DNA of 64,000 bases from Butyribacter intestini (lineage in GTDB: Bacteria > Bacillota > Clostridia > Lachnospirales > Lachnospiraceae): the NCBI GenBank assembly GCA_001414325.1, contig LLKB01000006.1, forward strand, positions 62,001 through 126,000, given 5' to 3'. Every line of letters starts with the position of its first letter. Position 1 is the stretch's first letter. Of the stretch, positions 7,206 through 15,861 are shown one piece after another. The notes beneath the pieces were generated by a model, which saw nothing but the letters and a program-made list of their open reading frames with translations, ran no database searches and was not told where the DNA came from. Position numbers and translations under genes: made by a program.

Positions 7206-9449
7206 ATGAAACAGGTAGAGGGATATGTAGAGAGAATTACATATAGAAATGAAGATAACGGCTATAGTGTCATTTATCTTTCAAACCCGGAGCCAAAAGC
7301 TGATGAGGATGATGAGGTCTGCTGTGTCGGATTTTTTTCGTTTGTGTCTGAGGGAGAGTATCTTGTCATAAACGGCAGGGAGACAGTACATAAAAGCTAT
7401 GGGCCGCAGATACAGGTAGAAAGTTACGAGACTAAAAGACCAAGCAGTCAGGTAGCGATAGAAAAATATCTTGGTTCGGGTGCAATAAAGGGCATAGGTG
7501 CTGCACTTGCCGCAAGAATAGTGAGAAGATTCGGAGAAAAAACTTTTGAGATTATAGAAAATGAACCTGAGAGACTGGCTGAGATAAAAGGCATAAGCAT
7601 GAAGATGGCAGTAAGTGTTGCCAAGCAGTTTAATGACAAAAGGCAGATGCGTCAGTCAGTCATATTTCTTCAGGAATATGGTATATCTGTAAATATGGCA
7701 GTAAAGATATACAAATTTTATGGAGAGAAGATTTATGAGATTATGCAGCAAAATCCTTACAGGCTTGCGGAAGATATAGCAGGCATAGGTTTTAAGATAG
7801 CAGACACGATAGCACTTAAAGCCGGATTTAATCAGGATAGTGAATTTAGGATTAAGGCTGGCATACTGTATGTTTTGCAACAGTCCGGTTCAAACGGACA
7901 TTGTTATCTTCCGGAGACAGAGCTTATCGACGAGACAGCAGGACTGCTTGGTATAGAAAGAGAAAATGTCGAGAGAGAGCTTGACAATCTTACTTTAAAC
8001 AAAGAACTTGTAATAGAGGAATGTGACGGAGAGAGGAGACTTTACCAGAGTAATCTTTATTATATGGAGATGAACTGCGGGCGTATGCTTCACGATCTCA
8101 ATATCCCATATAAGATAAAGCCTGCCGTACTTGAAAAGAAAATAGCTGCAATCGAAAAGAAGGATAAGATAGAACTCGATAAAATGCAAAAAGATGCGGT
8201 GTTTCAGGCTGTTCAAAATGGTATTATGATAATAACCGGTGGTCCGGGAACAGGTAAGACAACGACGATAAATACGATTATCCAGATAATGGAGAGTGAA
8301 GGATTTGATATACTTCTCGCTGCACCTACAGGCAGGGCGGCAAAGCGTATGTCAGAAACTTCCGGTATGGAAGCACAGACGATACACAGGATGCTTGAGA
8401 TAGACGGAGGTTCACTCGACGATGACAGAGGCGGTATGCACTTTGAGAGAAATGAGACAAAACCGCTCGAAGCAGATGTTATAATAGTTGACGAATTTTC
8501 AATGGTCGATATTTATATGCTAAATGCTCTGTTAAAGGCAATAGTTCCGGGAACGAGACTTATAATGGTGGGTGATGTGAACCAGCTTCCGTCAGTAGGA
8601 CCCGGAAATGTGTTGAAAGACATGATAAAATCTGAGTTTTGCAATGTTGTGAAATTAAACAGGATATTCAGACAGGCGGCGGAGAGTCAGATAGTTACAA
8701 ATGCCCATAAGATAAATGACGGGGAACAAATATCTCTCGACAATAAAAATATGGATTTTTTCCATCTGGAGAGAAGTGCAGGGAAAGATGTTATCAATGT
8801 CACGGTACAGCTTATAATGAAAAATCTGCCGCCGTATGTTGATGCGACCAGCTATGATATTCAGGTGCTTACGCCGATGAGAAAAGGTGAGCTTGGCGTG
8901 GAAAACTTAAACAAGGTTTTGCAGGCATATATGAATCCTAGGATGGACGGAAAAAATGAGCATGAATTTCACGGAGTTATTTTCAGGGAAAATGACAAAG
9001 TTATGCAGATAAAAAATAATTATCAGATTAAATGGGAGAGGAAAAACCGCTTTGGTGATGTATATGAGGAAGGAACAGGCGTGTTCAATGGTGACACTGG
9101 CATAATAAAACAGATTATAGAAGCTGCGGAAGTTGTATATGTCGAATATGAGGAAGGCAAGATTGTAGAATATAATTTCAGCGATATGGATGAGATGGAA
9201 CTTGCCTATGCGATAACTATACATAAATCGCAAGGCAGCGAATATCCGGCAGTTATTCTTCCGATAATATCCGGACCGAGGATGCTGCTTAACAGGAATT
9301 TATTATATACGGCGGTGACAAGGGCTAAGAAATGTGTAACCATAGTGGGAAGCAGTGACACTGTCCGTAGAATGATAAAAAATGTAAATGAGCAGAAAAG
9401 ATATTCGACATTGTGTCAGAGAATTATAGAAATGGGGGAGTATAAATAG
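7206..9449 (+). CDS. recD2: RecD2-type ATP-dependent 5'-3' DNA helicase
   Basis: This is a superfamily 1B helicase of 747 residues, the RecD2 form that works without RecBC in Firmicutes, in DNA repair and replication-fork maintenance. The N-terminal OB-like part (EGYVERITYRNEDNGYSV) and helix-hairpin-helix region (GSGAIKGIGAALAARI, IKGISMKMA, IAGIGFKIAD, residues about 91-200) are the RecD2-specific extension. Walker A GGPGTGKT is at 345-352 and Walker B VIIVDEFSM near 425. The late helicase motif AITIHKSQGSEY is near 670, followed by NRNLLYTAVTRAKK. The C-terminus is followed directly by comF, whose proposed start overlaps this stop codon. Confidence 0.93.
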   Translation: MKQVEGYVERITYRNEDNGYSVIYLSNPEPKADEDDEVCCVGFFSFVSEGEYLVINGRETVHKSYGPQIQVESYETKRPSSQVAIEKYLGSGAIKGIGAALAARIVRRFGEKTFEIIENEPERLAEIKGISMKMAVSVAKQFNDKRQMRQSVIFLQEYGISVNMAVKIYKFYGEKIYEIMQQNPYRLAEDIAGIGFKIADTIALKAGFNQDSEFRIKAGILYVLQQSGSNGHCYLPETELIDETAGLLGIERENVERELDNLTLNKELVIEECDGERRLYQSNLYYMEMNCGRMLHDLNIPYKIKPAVLEKKIAAIEKKDKIELDKMQKDAVFQAVQNGIMIITGGPGTGKTTTINTIIQIMESEGFDILLAAPTGRAAKRMSETSGMEAQTIHRMLEIDGGSLDDDRGGMHFERNETKPLEADVIIVDEFSMVDIYMLNALLKAIVPGTRLIMVGDVNQLPSVGPGNVLKDMIKSEFCNVVKLNRIFRQAAESQIVTNAHKINDGEQISLDNKNMDFFHLERSAGKDVINVTVQLIMKNLPPYVDATSYDIQVLTPMRKGELGVENLNKVLQAYMNPRMDGKNEHEFHGVIFRENDKVMQIKNNYQIKWERKNRFGDVYEEGTGVFNGDTGIIKQIIEAAEVVYVEYEEGKIVEYNFSDMDEMELAYAITIHKSQGSEYPAVILPIISGPRMLLNRNLLYTAVTRAKKCVTIVGSSDTVRRMIKNVNEQKRYSTLCQRIIEMGEYK

Positions 9450-10204
9450 AAGCTGCAAAGATTATAAAACAGATAGCGGAGGGGTTTGCGGAAATTTTAT
9501 ATCCATACAGATGTCCGGTATGTGACGATGTGCTCAGTATAGGTGTAAAGACAACTTTATGCCGTAAATGCATTAACCGTGTGGAAAGAGTGGCAGAGCC
9601 ATCGTGTATGAGATGTGGCAAACCTCTTGAGGATGAAACAATGCAATATTGTTATTCCTGCAAAAACAATCAACATTTATATGAACAGGGCAAGGCGGCA
9701 TTTGTGTATAACAGAAGTATGAAAAGTTCTATTGCTGCGTTTAAGTATGGAGCAAGAAAAGAATATGGAAGGTACTATGCTGCTGAACTTGCAAAAAAAC
9801 ATGAAAGCTGGATTAAAAAAACAGGGGCACAGGCACTTATACCGGTTCCTATACATAAAGAGAGACATAAAAAAAGAGGCTATAATCAGGCAAAGGTCAT
9901 TGCAGATTATTTAGAGGGTGAAACAGGAATACCGGTTATTGACGATTATCTCATCAGAATAAAAAATACGGAAGCACTAAAAGAATTAAGTGCAGCCGAA
10001 AGGAAAGCAAGTTTGGAAGATGCTTTTTTAGTATCAGAGACAAGCAAATTGTTGTATCGTAATTTAAGGTGTGTTATACTTGTAGATGATATATATACAA
10101 CAGGAAGTACAATCAATGAATGTGCCGCCACACTTAAAAAATCAGGAGTATTGAAAGTTTATTTTTTATGTGCCTGTATAGGAAAGGACCAAGGAGGGGA
10201 ATAG
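9446..10204 (+). CDS. comF: ComF-family phosphoribosyltransferase-like protein, apparent AUA start
   Basis: ComF proteins act in DNA uptake and are fused to or follow a helicase. This one has two zinc knuckles (CPVC with CRKC, then CMRC with CYSC) and a phosphoribosyltransferase motif VILVDDIYTTGST. A GTG at 9530 is the first canonical start, but it would remove the CPVC half of the first knuckle. The frame stays open upstream to a TAA at 9443-9445. Between them there is no ATG, GTG or TTG. AUA at 9446 sits 5 nt after GGGGGAG and overlaps the recD2 stop as ATAG, so it is the best candidate (252 residues); AUU 9461 is second. Canonical starts are far commoner, so a sequence error must be considered. 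yvyF follows with 2 nt between. Confidence 0.7.
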   Translation: MEAAKIIKQIAEGFAEILYPYRCPVCDDVLSIGVKTTLCRKCINRVERVAEPSCMRCGKPLEDETMQYCYSCKNNQHLYEQGKAAFVYNRSMKSSIAAFKYGARKEYGRYYAAELAKKHESWIKKTGAQALIPVPIHKERHKKRGYNQAKVIADYLEGETGIPVIDDYLIRIKNTEALKELSAAERKASLEDAFLVSETSKLLYRNLRCVILVDDIYTTGSTINECAATLKKSGVLKVYFLCACIGKDQGGE

Positions 10205-10206
10205 AT

Positions 10207-10608
10207 ATGGATGTAAGGAATTGTAAAAATTGTGGAAAATTATTTCAGTATGTGGGTAAACCGTTATGCCCGGCATGCAATAAAAAACTTGAGGATAAAT
10301 TTTTTGAAGTAAGGGATTATATTTATGAAAACCCAACTGCAAACATGAGTCAGGTGTCTGAGGAGATGGAGGTACCTATCCAGCAGATTAAAAAGTGGGT
10401 GAGAGAGGAGAGACTTGCATTTTCAAAGGATTCAGGTATCACCATATCATGTGAAAAATGCGGAAAACCTATCCTTACGGGAAGATTTTGCAATGAATGT
10501 AAGAAAACAATGCAAAAAGATTTGTCAAAAATGTATGGTACTGAAAATAAGGTTCAAAAGAGTTCAACAAAGGATCCTAATGGAAAAATGCGTTTCCTTA
10601 AAAACTGA
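10207..10608 (+). CDS. yvyF: YvyF/TIGR03826-type flagellar operon protein
   Basis: This is a 133-residue zinc-ribbon and helix-turn-helix protein. The start is the ATG 10207 preceded by AAGGAGGGG; an in-frame ATG at 10168 inside comF lacks a site. The N-terminal motif NCKNCGKLFQYVGKPLCPAC and a C-terminal CEKCGKPI...RFCNEC form two zinc ribbons. The middle part (IYENPTANMSQVSEEMEVPIQQIKKWVRE) looks like a winged or MerR-like DNA-binding helix pair. In Bacillus, comFC-yvyF-flgM-flgN-flgK-flgL are contiguous. Here the flgM block lies 47 kb away and cheX-cheY follow instead. Its role is not established; the flagellar link is by context. Confidence 0.82.
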   Translation: MDVRNCKNCGKLFQYVGKPLCPACNKKLEDKFFEVRDYIYENPTANMSQVSEEMEVPIQQIKKWVREERLAFSKDSGITISCEKCGKPILTGRFCNECKKTMQKDLSKMYGTENKVQKSSTKDPNGKMRFLKN

Positions 10609-10640
10609 TTAAATGAGCAGTAAGTGAAAGGGGGAGCGCT

Positions 10641-11093
10641 TTGACTGAAATGAAGGTTGGAAAAATATTTGATGATGCATTTATATCAATTTCAAAAAAA
10701 CTTATATCTTTGGATTTAAGGCGAAAAAAAGAAGAGATAATTAGTGTAAAATGTATGGAATTTGTAAAAACCAAAGGTAAGTTTAATTCAACGATAATTT
10801 GCGTGTTTTCATCAGATATATTTGATGCGATAATAATTGGAATGAATGATGGAAAGATGCCGTCAGAGGACGAAAAAGTATTATATATAAATGAGTATGT
10901 AAATATAATATGTGGAAGGGCATTATCCGAAATAAATAACAGATTGGGCAGAACATCAAGGCTTACTGTACCTATGATGTGTTCTGATAAAGAGAGCATT
11001 GATATTGATGATTCTGAGATGGAAAATGAAGTTTTATTTTATGAAACAGAATTTGGAAATATAGAAGTTTGCATTTATTATAAAATAATATAA
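10641..11093 (+). CDS. cheX: CheX-like chemotaxis phosphatase
   Basis: CheC/CheX-family proteins dephosphorylate phospho-CheY in the cytoplasm. This one has 150 residues and a TTG start after GGGGGAG. The fold signature is weak at the N-terminus but the catalytic helix motif E-x-x-N is clear in YINEYVNIICGRALSEIN around residue 85. The single such motif fits CheX (one active helix) better than CheC (two). The C-terminal EVLFYETEFGNIEVCIYY is a typical final strand pair. It lies just upstream of a stand-alone receiver domain, its expected substrate. Sequence divergence is high, so a general CheX-domain protein is the safer wording. Confidence 0.75.
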   Translation: MTEMKVGKIFDDAFISISKKLISLDLRRKKEEIISVKCMEFVKTKGKFNSTIICVFSSDIFDAIIIGMNDGKMPSEDEKVLYINEYVNIICGRALSEINNRLGRTSRLTVPMMCSDKESIDIDDSEMENEVLFYETEFGNIEVCIYYKII

Positions 11094-11206
11094 TGATGCA
11101 AAAGTAAAATGCAGATAACAATCAGTAATATGCAGTATTATATTGTGGCTTATACACAAAAGATATGCATATTAAATAAGAGTCTGCGTGTAAAGGAGGA
11201 AATATA

Positions 11207-11614
11207 ATGGACAAAACAACTATAATTGTGGTAGATGATTCACCATTTGCATCAAAGCAGATAAAAGATCTTGTAGAAGAAAACGGGTATGAAGTGATAG
11301 GTTATGCAAAAAGCGGTGAGGAAGGCATAAAAATGTATGAGAAACTTCATCCGGACATAGTCATTCTCGACATAATAATGCCGGGAATTGACGGGATAGA
11401 GACAGCAGAAATTCTTTTTAAAAGTGATCCGTCTGCAACAATACTTATGCTAAGTTCACTTTGTGATACAGGAACATTAGAGGAAGTAAGAGCAATAGGA
11501 GTTAAATATCTGATTCCAAAGCCATGGGAGGATGATGTGCTTCTTGCAACACTTGAGTTGTTAAAAAAACATAGAGAAGAGTCACAGCAGGAGAATAATA
11601 ATAAACAGGCGTAA
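11207..11614 (+). CDS. cheY: CheY-like single-domain response regulator
   Basis: This is a 135-residue receiver domain without an output domain, preceded by AAAGGAGGAA. Phosphorylation residues are present: acidic pair D10/D11, phospho-acceptor D55 (IVILDIIMPG), S83/S84 in ILMLSSL and K105 in LIPKPWE. The 15-residue tail is Gln/Asn/Glu rich. Pairing with the CheX-like gene 113 nt upstream suggests a chemotaxis role, with phospho-CheY binding the flagellar switch. Clostridial genomes carry several such receivers, so it may not be the principal CheY. The 19-bp hairpin at 11705 ends the transcript. Confidence 0.85.
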   Translation: MDKTTIIVVDDSPFASKQIKDLVEENGYEVIGYAKSGEEGIKMYEKLHPDIVILDIIMPGIDGIETAEILFKSDPSATILMLSSLCDTGTLEEVRAIGVKYLIPKPWEDDVLLATLELLKKHREESQQENNNKQA

Positions 11615-11704
11615 GCGGTGACAGGTAGTTTTAAAAACTGTTTTAAGTAGAGGAGAAAAGTTTTGAATATCAAAACAAATACTTTATAAATGGATAGAAA
11701 AAAT

Positions 11705-11751
11705 AAAATAGCTGTATTTTTGTTAAAATTTCACAAAAATACAGCTATTTT
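11705..11751 (+). terminator. Strong terminator after cheY
   Basis: The 19-nt arms 11705-11723 and 11733-11751 are perfectly complementary (core AATAGCTGTATTTTTGT), with a 9-nt loop. A/T runs on both sides let it act in both directions. Confidence 0.85.
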
Positions 11752-11779
11752 ATTGTGAAAAATCACAATGAAAGTGGTG

Positions 11780-11809
11780 TTGACGAATTGATAGATTTTA
11801 GAATATACT
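11780..11809 (+). promoter_or_regulatory. Predicted sigma-A promoter of the fabT-fab cluster
   Basis: TTGACG at 11780-11785 and TATACT at 11804-11809 are 18 nt apart. The FabT-like operator lies just downstream, at about +10 to +26 of the predicted transcript. Confidence 0.65.
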
Positions 11810-11825
11810 TTTAATTGTTTGGTAA

Positions 11826-11842
11826 AGTTTGATATACAAACT
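11826..11842 (+). promoter_or_regulatory. Palindromic operator, FabT-like
   Basis: AGTTTGATATACAAACT is a near-perfect 17-bp palindrome (arms AGTTTG/CAAACT). FabT operators in streptococci have the form TTTGA-N3-5-TCAAA or close variants. Its position between the promoter and a MarR/FabT-family gene fits autoregulation. Confidence 0.6.
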
Positions 11843-11865
11843 ATTTTAATGTATAGGAAAAACAA

Positions 11866-12324
11866 ATGAATAATGTTTTAGGATCAATCAGTACAAATCT
11901 GATAAAATTATTTGATAATATTATGGAAGTGGAAGCCTATACCATAAAAAATGAGTATGGCAACAAGATTTCCATGACAGAAGTTCATACTATAGCTGCC
12001 ATAGGAATGGCGGAGTTAAAAAGCATGAGTGAACTTGCTGCACAGCTTAATATCACTGTCGGAACATTGACAGTTGGGATAAATAATCTTGTAAAAAAAG
12101 GATTTGTGGAACGTTATAAGACTGAGCGTGACAGAAGGGTTGTTAAGATAGCATTGACAAAAGAAGGAAAAAAAATATACGCATTACATGAAAAATTTCA
12201 TAAGGATATGGTATTTGCCCTTGTTAAAGGACTTAATGAAAATGAGATGGATGTTGTTGCGAAAGCACTTGACAATTTAGAAAGCTTTGTTGGAAAACGT
12301 TTTGAGAATGGAGAAAATAAATGA
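11866..12324 (+). CDS. fabT: MarR-family transcriptional regulator, FabT-like, of fatty acid synthesis
   Basis: This is a 152-residue winged-helix repressor. The recognition region MSELAAQLNITVGTLTVGINNLVKKGFVERYKTERDRR carries the helix-turn-helix and wing of the MarR family. The gene is first in a fatty-acid synthesis cluster and overlaps fabH by 4 nt (ATGA), the same place as fabT in streptococci and many Clostridia. In FabT systems the repressor binds operators with long-chain acyl-ACP as corepressor. That mechanism is inferred here from position and the palindrome at 11826. The start is the ATG 11866, with no ideal ribosome site (GTATAGGAAAA). Confidence 0.85.
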   Translation: MNNVLGSISTNLIKLFDNIMEVEAYTIKNEYGNKISMTEVHTIAAIGMAELKSMSELAAQLNITVGTLTVGINNLVKKGFVERYKTERDRRVVKIALTKEGKKIYALHEKFHKDMVFALVKGLNENEMDVVAKALDNLESFVGKRFENGENK

Positions 12325-13298
12325 TAACTACCAGAATTATTTCAACAGGTGCGTGTGTGCCTGAACAGGTTATCACAAATGATGATCTGTCAAAAATAGT
12401 TGATACGAGTGATGAATGGATAACACAGAGAACTGGTATAAAAAGAAGACATATATCAGCAGGAGAGAATACATCATATTTTGCTATAAATACTGCAAGA
12501 CAGGTGCTTGAGAGAGCAGAGGTTTCAGCGGAGGATGTTGACCTTATAATCGTGGCGAGTGTTACGGCAGATTATGGAACACCGTCCCTTGCCTGTATGG
12601 TTCAAAAGGAGATAGGTGCAGTAAATGCGGTGGCATTCGATGTAAATGCAGCGTGCAGCGGATTTATGTTTGCATTAAGCATAGCTGACAAATACATAAA
12701 AACAGGTATGTATGAAAATGCCATAGTCATAGGTGCAGAGACACTTTCAAAGATAGTTGACTGGAAAGACAGGTCAACCTGCGTATTGTTTGGAGATGGC
12801 TCAGGCGGTGCATATGTAGAAAAGTCAGAAGATGAGGGGATATTAAAAGAGGAACTCGGAGCGAAAGGTGAACTTTGGGATATTCTCACACAGGGTTATG
12901 TCGGATGTTCAAATGCATTTAATGAAGAACCACTTGAGAAAGACAATCTCTGGTATGTAAATATGGATGGCAGGGCAGTGTTTAAGTTTGCAACAAAAGC
13001 TGTCACAAAGAGCATAGAGAGAGTTATGGAGTCGGCAGGAGTAAAGCCTGAGGAGATAAAATATGTTGTGCCGCATCAGGCAAATGCAAGGATTGTTGAC
13101 ATAATTTCAAGAAAACTAGGTATAAGCAATGAAAAATGTTACAGGAATATGGCTGAGTATGGAAATACTTCTTCTGCAAGTATTCCTATTGTATTAAATG
13201 AGTTAAATGAAAAGGGACTTATTGAGAGAGGTGACAAACTTCTTCTCACAGGTTTCGGTGGCGGAATGACTTGGGGAACAATGCTCATTTCGTGGTAA
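12321..13298 (+). CDS. fabH: 3-oxoacyl-ACP synthase III (FabH)
   Basis: FabH starts fatty acid synthesis by condensing an acyl-CoA with malonyl-ACP. It has 325 residues. The catalytic triad is visible: C112 in DVNAACSGFMFAL, H252 in VPHQANARI and N282 in YGNTSSAS. The C-terminal glycine-rich LTGFGGGMTWG is typical. Its start codon overlaps the fabT stop, so the two genes are translationally coupled. A 122-nt AT-rich spacer without a clear terminator separates it from acpP. Confidence 0.95.
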   Translation: MITTRIISTGACVPEQVITNDDLSKIVDTSDEWITQRTGIKRRHISAGENTSYFAINTARQVLERAEVSAEDVDLIIVASVTADYGTPSLACMVQKEIGAVNAVAFDVNAACSGFMFALSIADKYIKTGMYENAIVIGAETLSKIVDWKDRSTCVLFGDGSGGAYVEKSEDEGILKEELGAKGELWDILTQGYVGCSNAFNEEPLEKDNLWYVNMDGRAVFKFATKAVTKSIERVMESAGVKPEEIKYVVPHQANARIVDIISRKLGISNEKCYRNMAEYGNTSSASIPIVLNELNEKGLIERGDKLLLTGFGGGMTWGTMLISW

Positions 13299-13420
13299 AC
13301 GGTTATCAGAAGATTTTATATTGACATTGCATGCCTGCATTTGCCGGCACAAATATTTTGATATAAAATTTTCATAACAAAAAATATATATATTTTAATC
13401 TATTTTTAGGAGGAAAAACC

Positions 13421-13648
13421 ATGGTATTTGAGAAAATCAGAGAGATTATTGCTGAGCAGACAGGTAAGGATGTTGACGAGATCACATTAGAGACAAATGT
13501 AAAAGAGGATCTCGACGCAGATTCTTTAGACTTATTTCAGATTATCAACGATATTGAAGATGAGTTCGATGTATCAGTTGAAGATCCTGAGTCTATCGTT
13601 ACTGTAAAGGATGCCGTTGATTTTGTAGAAAGTCACAAAGAAGCATAA
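13421..13648 (+). CDS. acpP: Acyl carrier protein
   Basis: This is a 75-residue acidic carrier protein. The phosphopantetheine attachment serine is S35 in DLDADSLDLFQ. A strong AGGAGG precedes the ATG, fitting high expression. It lies between fabH and fabD. In relatives a FabK enoyl reductase gene usually follows acpP, but here only 218 non-coding nt with a hairpin are found. Confidence 0.95.
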   Translation: MVFEKIREIIAEQTGKDVDEITLETNVKEDLDADSLDLFQIINDIEDEFDVSVEDPESIVTVKDAVDFVESHKEA

Positions 13649-13718
13649 TAAGCTATTTAACACTATCAGGCAAATAGCAGAGCGGATTGCGATATCTGCT
13701 TGATATAGCATGGAAGGC

Positions 13719-13775
13719 AGCGCTGGAAGTTAATAATATTTATTCACAACCGGCGCTATCTCTTTACTTTTTTGG
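13719..13775 (+). terminator. Hairpin with T-rich tail after acpP (partial terminator)
   Basis: AGCGCTGG (13719-13726) can pair with CCGGCGCT (13750-13757), followed by a T-rich stretch (ATCTCTTTACTTTTTT). A 23-nt loop makes it weak. It could reduce readthrough so that acpP transcript exceeds that of the downstream genes. Confidence 0.4.
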
Positions 13776-13872
13776 CATTGAGCAGGAGATTTTTGTTTAT
13801 CGGACATACATTATATAACCGGTAGTGATTTTATTAGATGGATTTGACACTTGAAAATGGAGGAAAATGCAA

Positions 13873-14811
13873 ATGAAAACAGTATTTATGTTTAGCGGTC
13901 AGGGTGCACAGTATGCAGGTATGGGAAAAGACCTGTATGAAAACTACGCCGTTGCAAAAGAAGTATTTGACAGAGCAGATGAGGTTTTGGGATATTCGAT
14001 AAAAGATATATGTTTTTCTGATGAGGAAAAACTCGGACTTACAGAGTTTACACAGCCTGCAATCCTTACAATGAGTATTGCGGCTATGAAAGTCTTACAG
14101 GAAAACGGGATAAATGCTGATATGACGGCAGGACTTAGTCTTGGTGAGTATTCGGCACTTGTTGCAAGTGGTGCGATGAGGTTTGAGGAAGCCGTGGCAC
14201 TTGTACAGAAAAGAGGAAAATTTATGTCAGAAGCCGTTCCGGCAGGGAAAGGCGGAATGTTTGCGATAATAGGTCTTGATACTGCACTTGTAGAAAAAGC
14301 CTGCGAGGAAGCAGTTAAAGAGGTCGGAGGAGTTGCCGTTCCGGCAAATTATAATGCACCGGGACAGATAGTCATAGGTGGAGATGCGGCAACAGTTGAG
14401 AAAGCAGGAGAGATAGCAAAGGAAAAGGGAGCAAAGCTTGCAGTAAAGCTTAAAGTAAGCGGTCCGTTCCATACAAGTCTTTTGCAGCCGGCAGCAGATA
14501 AACTTTTGCCGGAACTTGAAAAGATGAATATAGGAAAGATGGAAATTCCTGTCTATACAAATGTGACAGCAGAGGTGTTAAAGAGTGAGAGTGATATAGT
14601 TCCTACGCTTGCAAAACAGGTTGTGTCGCCGGTAAGATGGGAGCACATAATCAGAAATATGTACGATGCTGGTGCAGATACATTTATAGAATTAGGACCG
14701 GGAAAGACTCTTTGCGGTTTTGTAAAGAGAACAGTCAAGGGAATTGTCAATGTGAATGTTGAAGATACGGCTTCACTTGAGAAAGCACTTTTAAAGATTA
14801 AGAAAGCATAA
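13873..14811 (+). CDS. fabD: Malonyl-CoA:ACP transacylase (FabD)
   Basis: FabD loads malonyl groups onto ACP. It has 312 residues from ATG 13873; ATG 13867 is only 3 nt after GGAGG and so less likely. The N-terminal FMFSGQGAQYAGMGKDLY is diagnostic. The nucleophile elbow reads GLSLGEYSALV rather than the textbook GHSLGE, a variant also common in clostridial FabD. The later catalytic His is in KVSGPFHTSLL. The C-terminus FIELGPGKTLCGFVKRT is conserved. No oddities. Confidence 0.93.
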   Translation: MKTVFMFSGQGAQYAGMGKDLYENYAVAKEVFDRADEVLGYSIKDICFSDEEKLGLTEFTQPAILTMSIAAMKVLQENGINADMTAGLSLGEYSALVASGAMRFEEAVALVQKRGKFMSEAVPAGKGGMFAIIGLDTALVEKACEEAVKEVGGVAVPANYNAPGQIVIGGDAATVEKAGEIAKEKGAKLAVKLKVSGPFHTSLLQPAADKLLPELEKMNIGKMEIPVYTNVTAEVLKSESDIVPTLAKQVVSPVRWEHIIRNMYDAGADTFIELGPGKTLCGFVKRTVKGIVNVNVEDTASLEKALLKIKKA

Positions 14812-14853
14812 TACAGATATACGGACGGCATGCGGCTGTCAGTTATAATAACA

Positions 14854-14942
14854 ACGGCATGCTCTCGCTATGCTAATCACACAGCAGATACATAACGCAC
14901 TTGAAATATAGTGCGTAAGTACCGGTGTGCTTAGAATGCCGT
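14854..14942 (+). ncRNA. Candidate structured RNA element, copy 1 (between fabD and fabG)
   Basis: Pairings found by eye are: ACGGCAT (14854-14860) with ATGCCGT (14936-14942); CTAA-T-CACAC (14873-14882) with GTGTG-C-TTAG (14925-14934); and CGCACT (14896-14901) with AGTGCG (14910-14915). They flank an internal loop of AGCAGATACATAA on one side and TAAGTACCG on the other. The same loop is enclosed by different stems at 38222-38275 (GCAGCGGTACATAA / TAAGTACCG), and a CTYTCGCT motif precedes it in all copies. A partial copy lies at 41006. Function is unknown. No open frame or promoter is evident. Confidence 0.5.
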
Positions 14943-15044
14943 CTTACATTATAACTCGACAGGCCGCAAACCTGAGTTCGCAGGAATGTGAAAATAACTT
15001 TTAGTTGGAGTTTTTATAGATTTGATAAAGTTTGGAGGGATAAT

Positions 15045-15773
15045 ATGTTAGAAGGAAAGACAGTGATTGTTACGGGTGCTGCTAAGGGTATCGGTAAGGC
15101 GATTGCGATAGCTTTTGCTAAGGAGGGATGCAATATAGTTCTCAATTATCACAGCAGTGTGTCGGATGAGACTGTTAAGGAGATTGAGGAGCAGGGAGTT
15201 AAGTGTATGCCTGTTCAGGGTGATGTGAGTGATTTTGATTTTGCAAAAAATCTTATCAGGGATGTTAAAAAAGAATTCGGTTCTATTGATGTGCTTGTAA
15301 ATAATGCAGGTATCACAAAGGATATGCTTCTTATGAGAATGACTGAGGAACAGTTTGATTCTGTTATCAATACAAATCTTAAAGGTTCTTTTAATATGAT
15401 TCGTCATGCAAGCAGTGTTATGTTAAAGCAGAGAAGCGGTGCGATAATAAATATGTCATCTGTTTCAGGTGTTGCAGGAAATATTGGACAGGCAAATTAT
15501 GCGGCTTCTAAGGCAGGTGTTATTGGTCTTACTAAAGCGACTGCAAAGGAACTTGCACAGAGAGGAGTTACCTGTAATGCGATAGCTCCTGGATTTATTG
15601 AGACAGACATGACAGCGGTTTTAAATGATGATACAAAGGATGCTATACTAAATTCTATTCCGCTTAGCAGGGCAGGAAAACCTGAGGATGTTGCAAATGC
15701 AGCAGTATTTCTGGCTAAGAACAGTTATATTACAGGACAGGTCTTAAATGTAGACGGCGGAATGATAATGTAG
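15045..15773 (+). CDS. fabG: 3-oxoacyl-ACP reductase (FabG)
   Basis: This is a short-chain dehydrogenase reducing 3-oxoacyl-ACP with NADPH, 242 residues from the ATG encoding MLEGKTVIVTG. GGAGGG lies 8 nt upstream, while the frame extension to 14988 has no site. The Rossmann motif TGAAKGIG is at 10-17. NNAG near 87 and the catalytic Ser (NMSSVSG), Tyr and Lys (YAASK) are present. The C-terminal VNVDGGMIM-like end (LNVDGGMIM) is typical. It follows the structured element at 14854, so it may be controlled separately from fabD. Confidence 0.94.
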   Translation: MLEGKTVIVTGAAKGIGKAIAIAFAKEGCNIVLNYHSSVSDETVKEIEEQGVKCMPVQGDVSDFDFAKNLIRDVKKEFGSIDVLVNNAGITKDMLLMRMTEEQFDSVINTNLKGSFNMIRHASSVMLKQRSGAIINMSSVSGVAGNIGQANYAASKAGVIGLTKATAKELAQRGVTCNAIAPGFIETDMTAVLNDDTKDAILNSIPLSRAGKPEDVANAAVFLAKNSYITGQVLNVDGGMIM

Positions 15774-15861
15774 TTATAAACAAAATGAAAGACAGATATT
15801 TAGATATTAGAATCAGTTTAGGTATGTATTTGCCGTACCGGACTGTAGAAACGGGGGAATT

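Noticed and set aside
15018-15036. Second FabT operator before fabG (TTTGATAAAGTTTGG)
   Set aside because: It is not palindromic, unlike the site at 11826.
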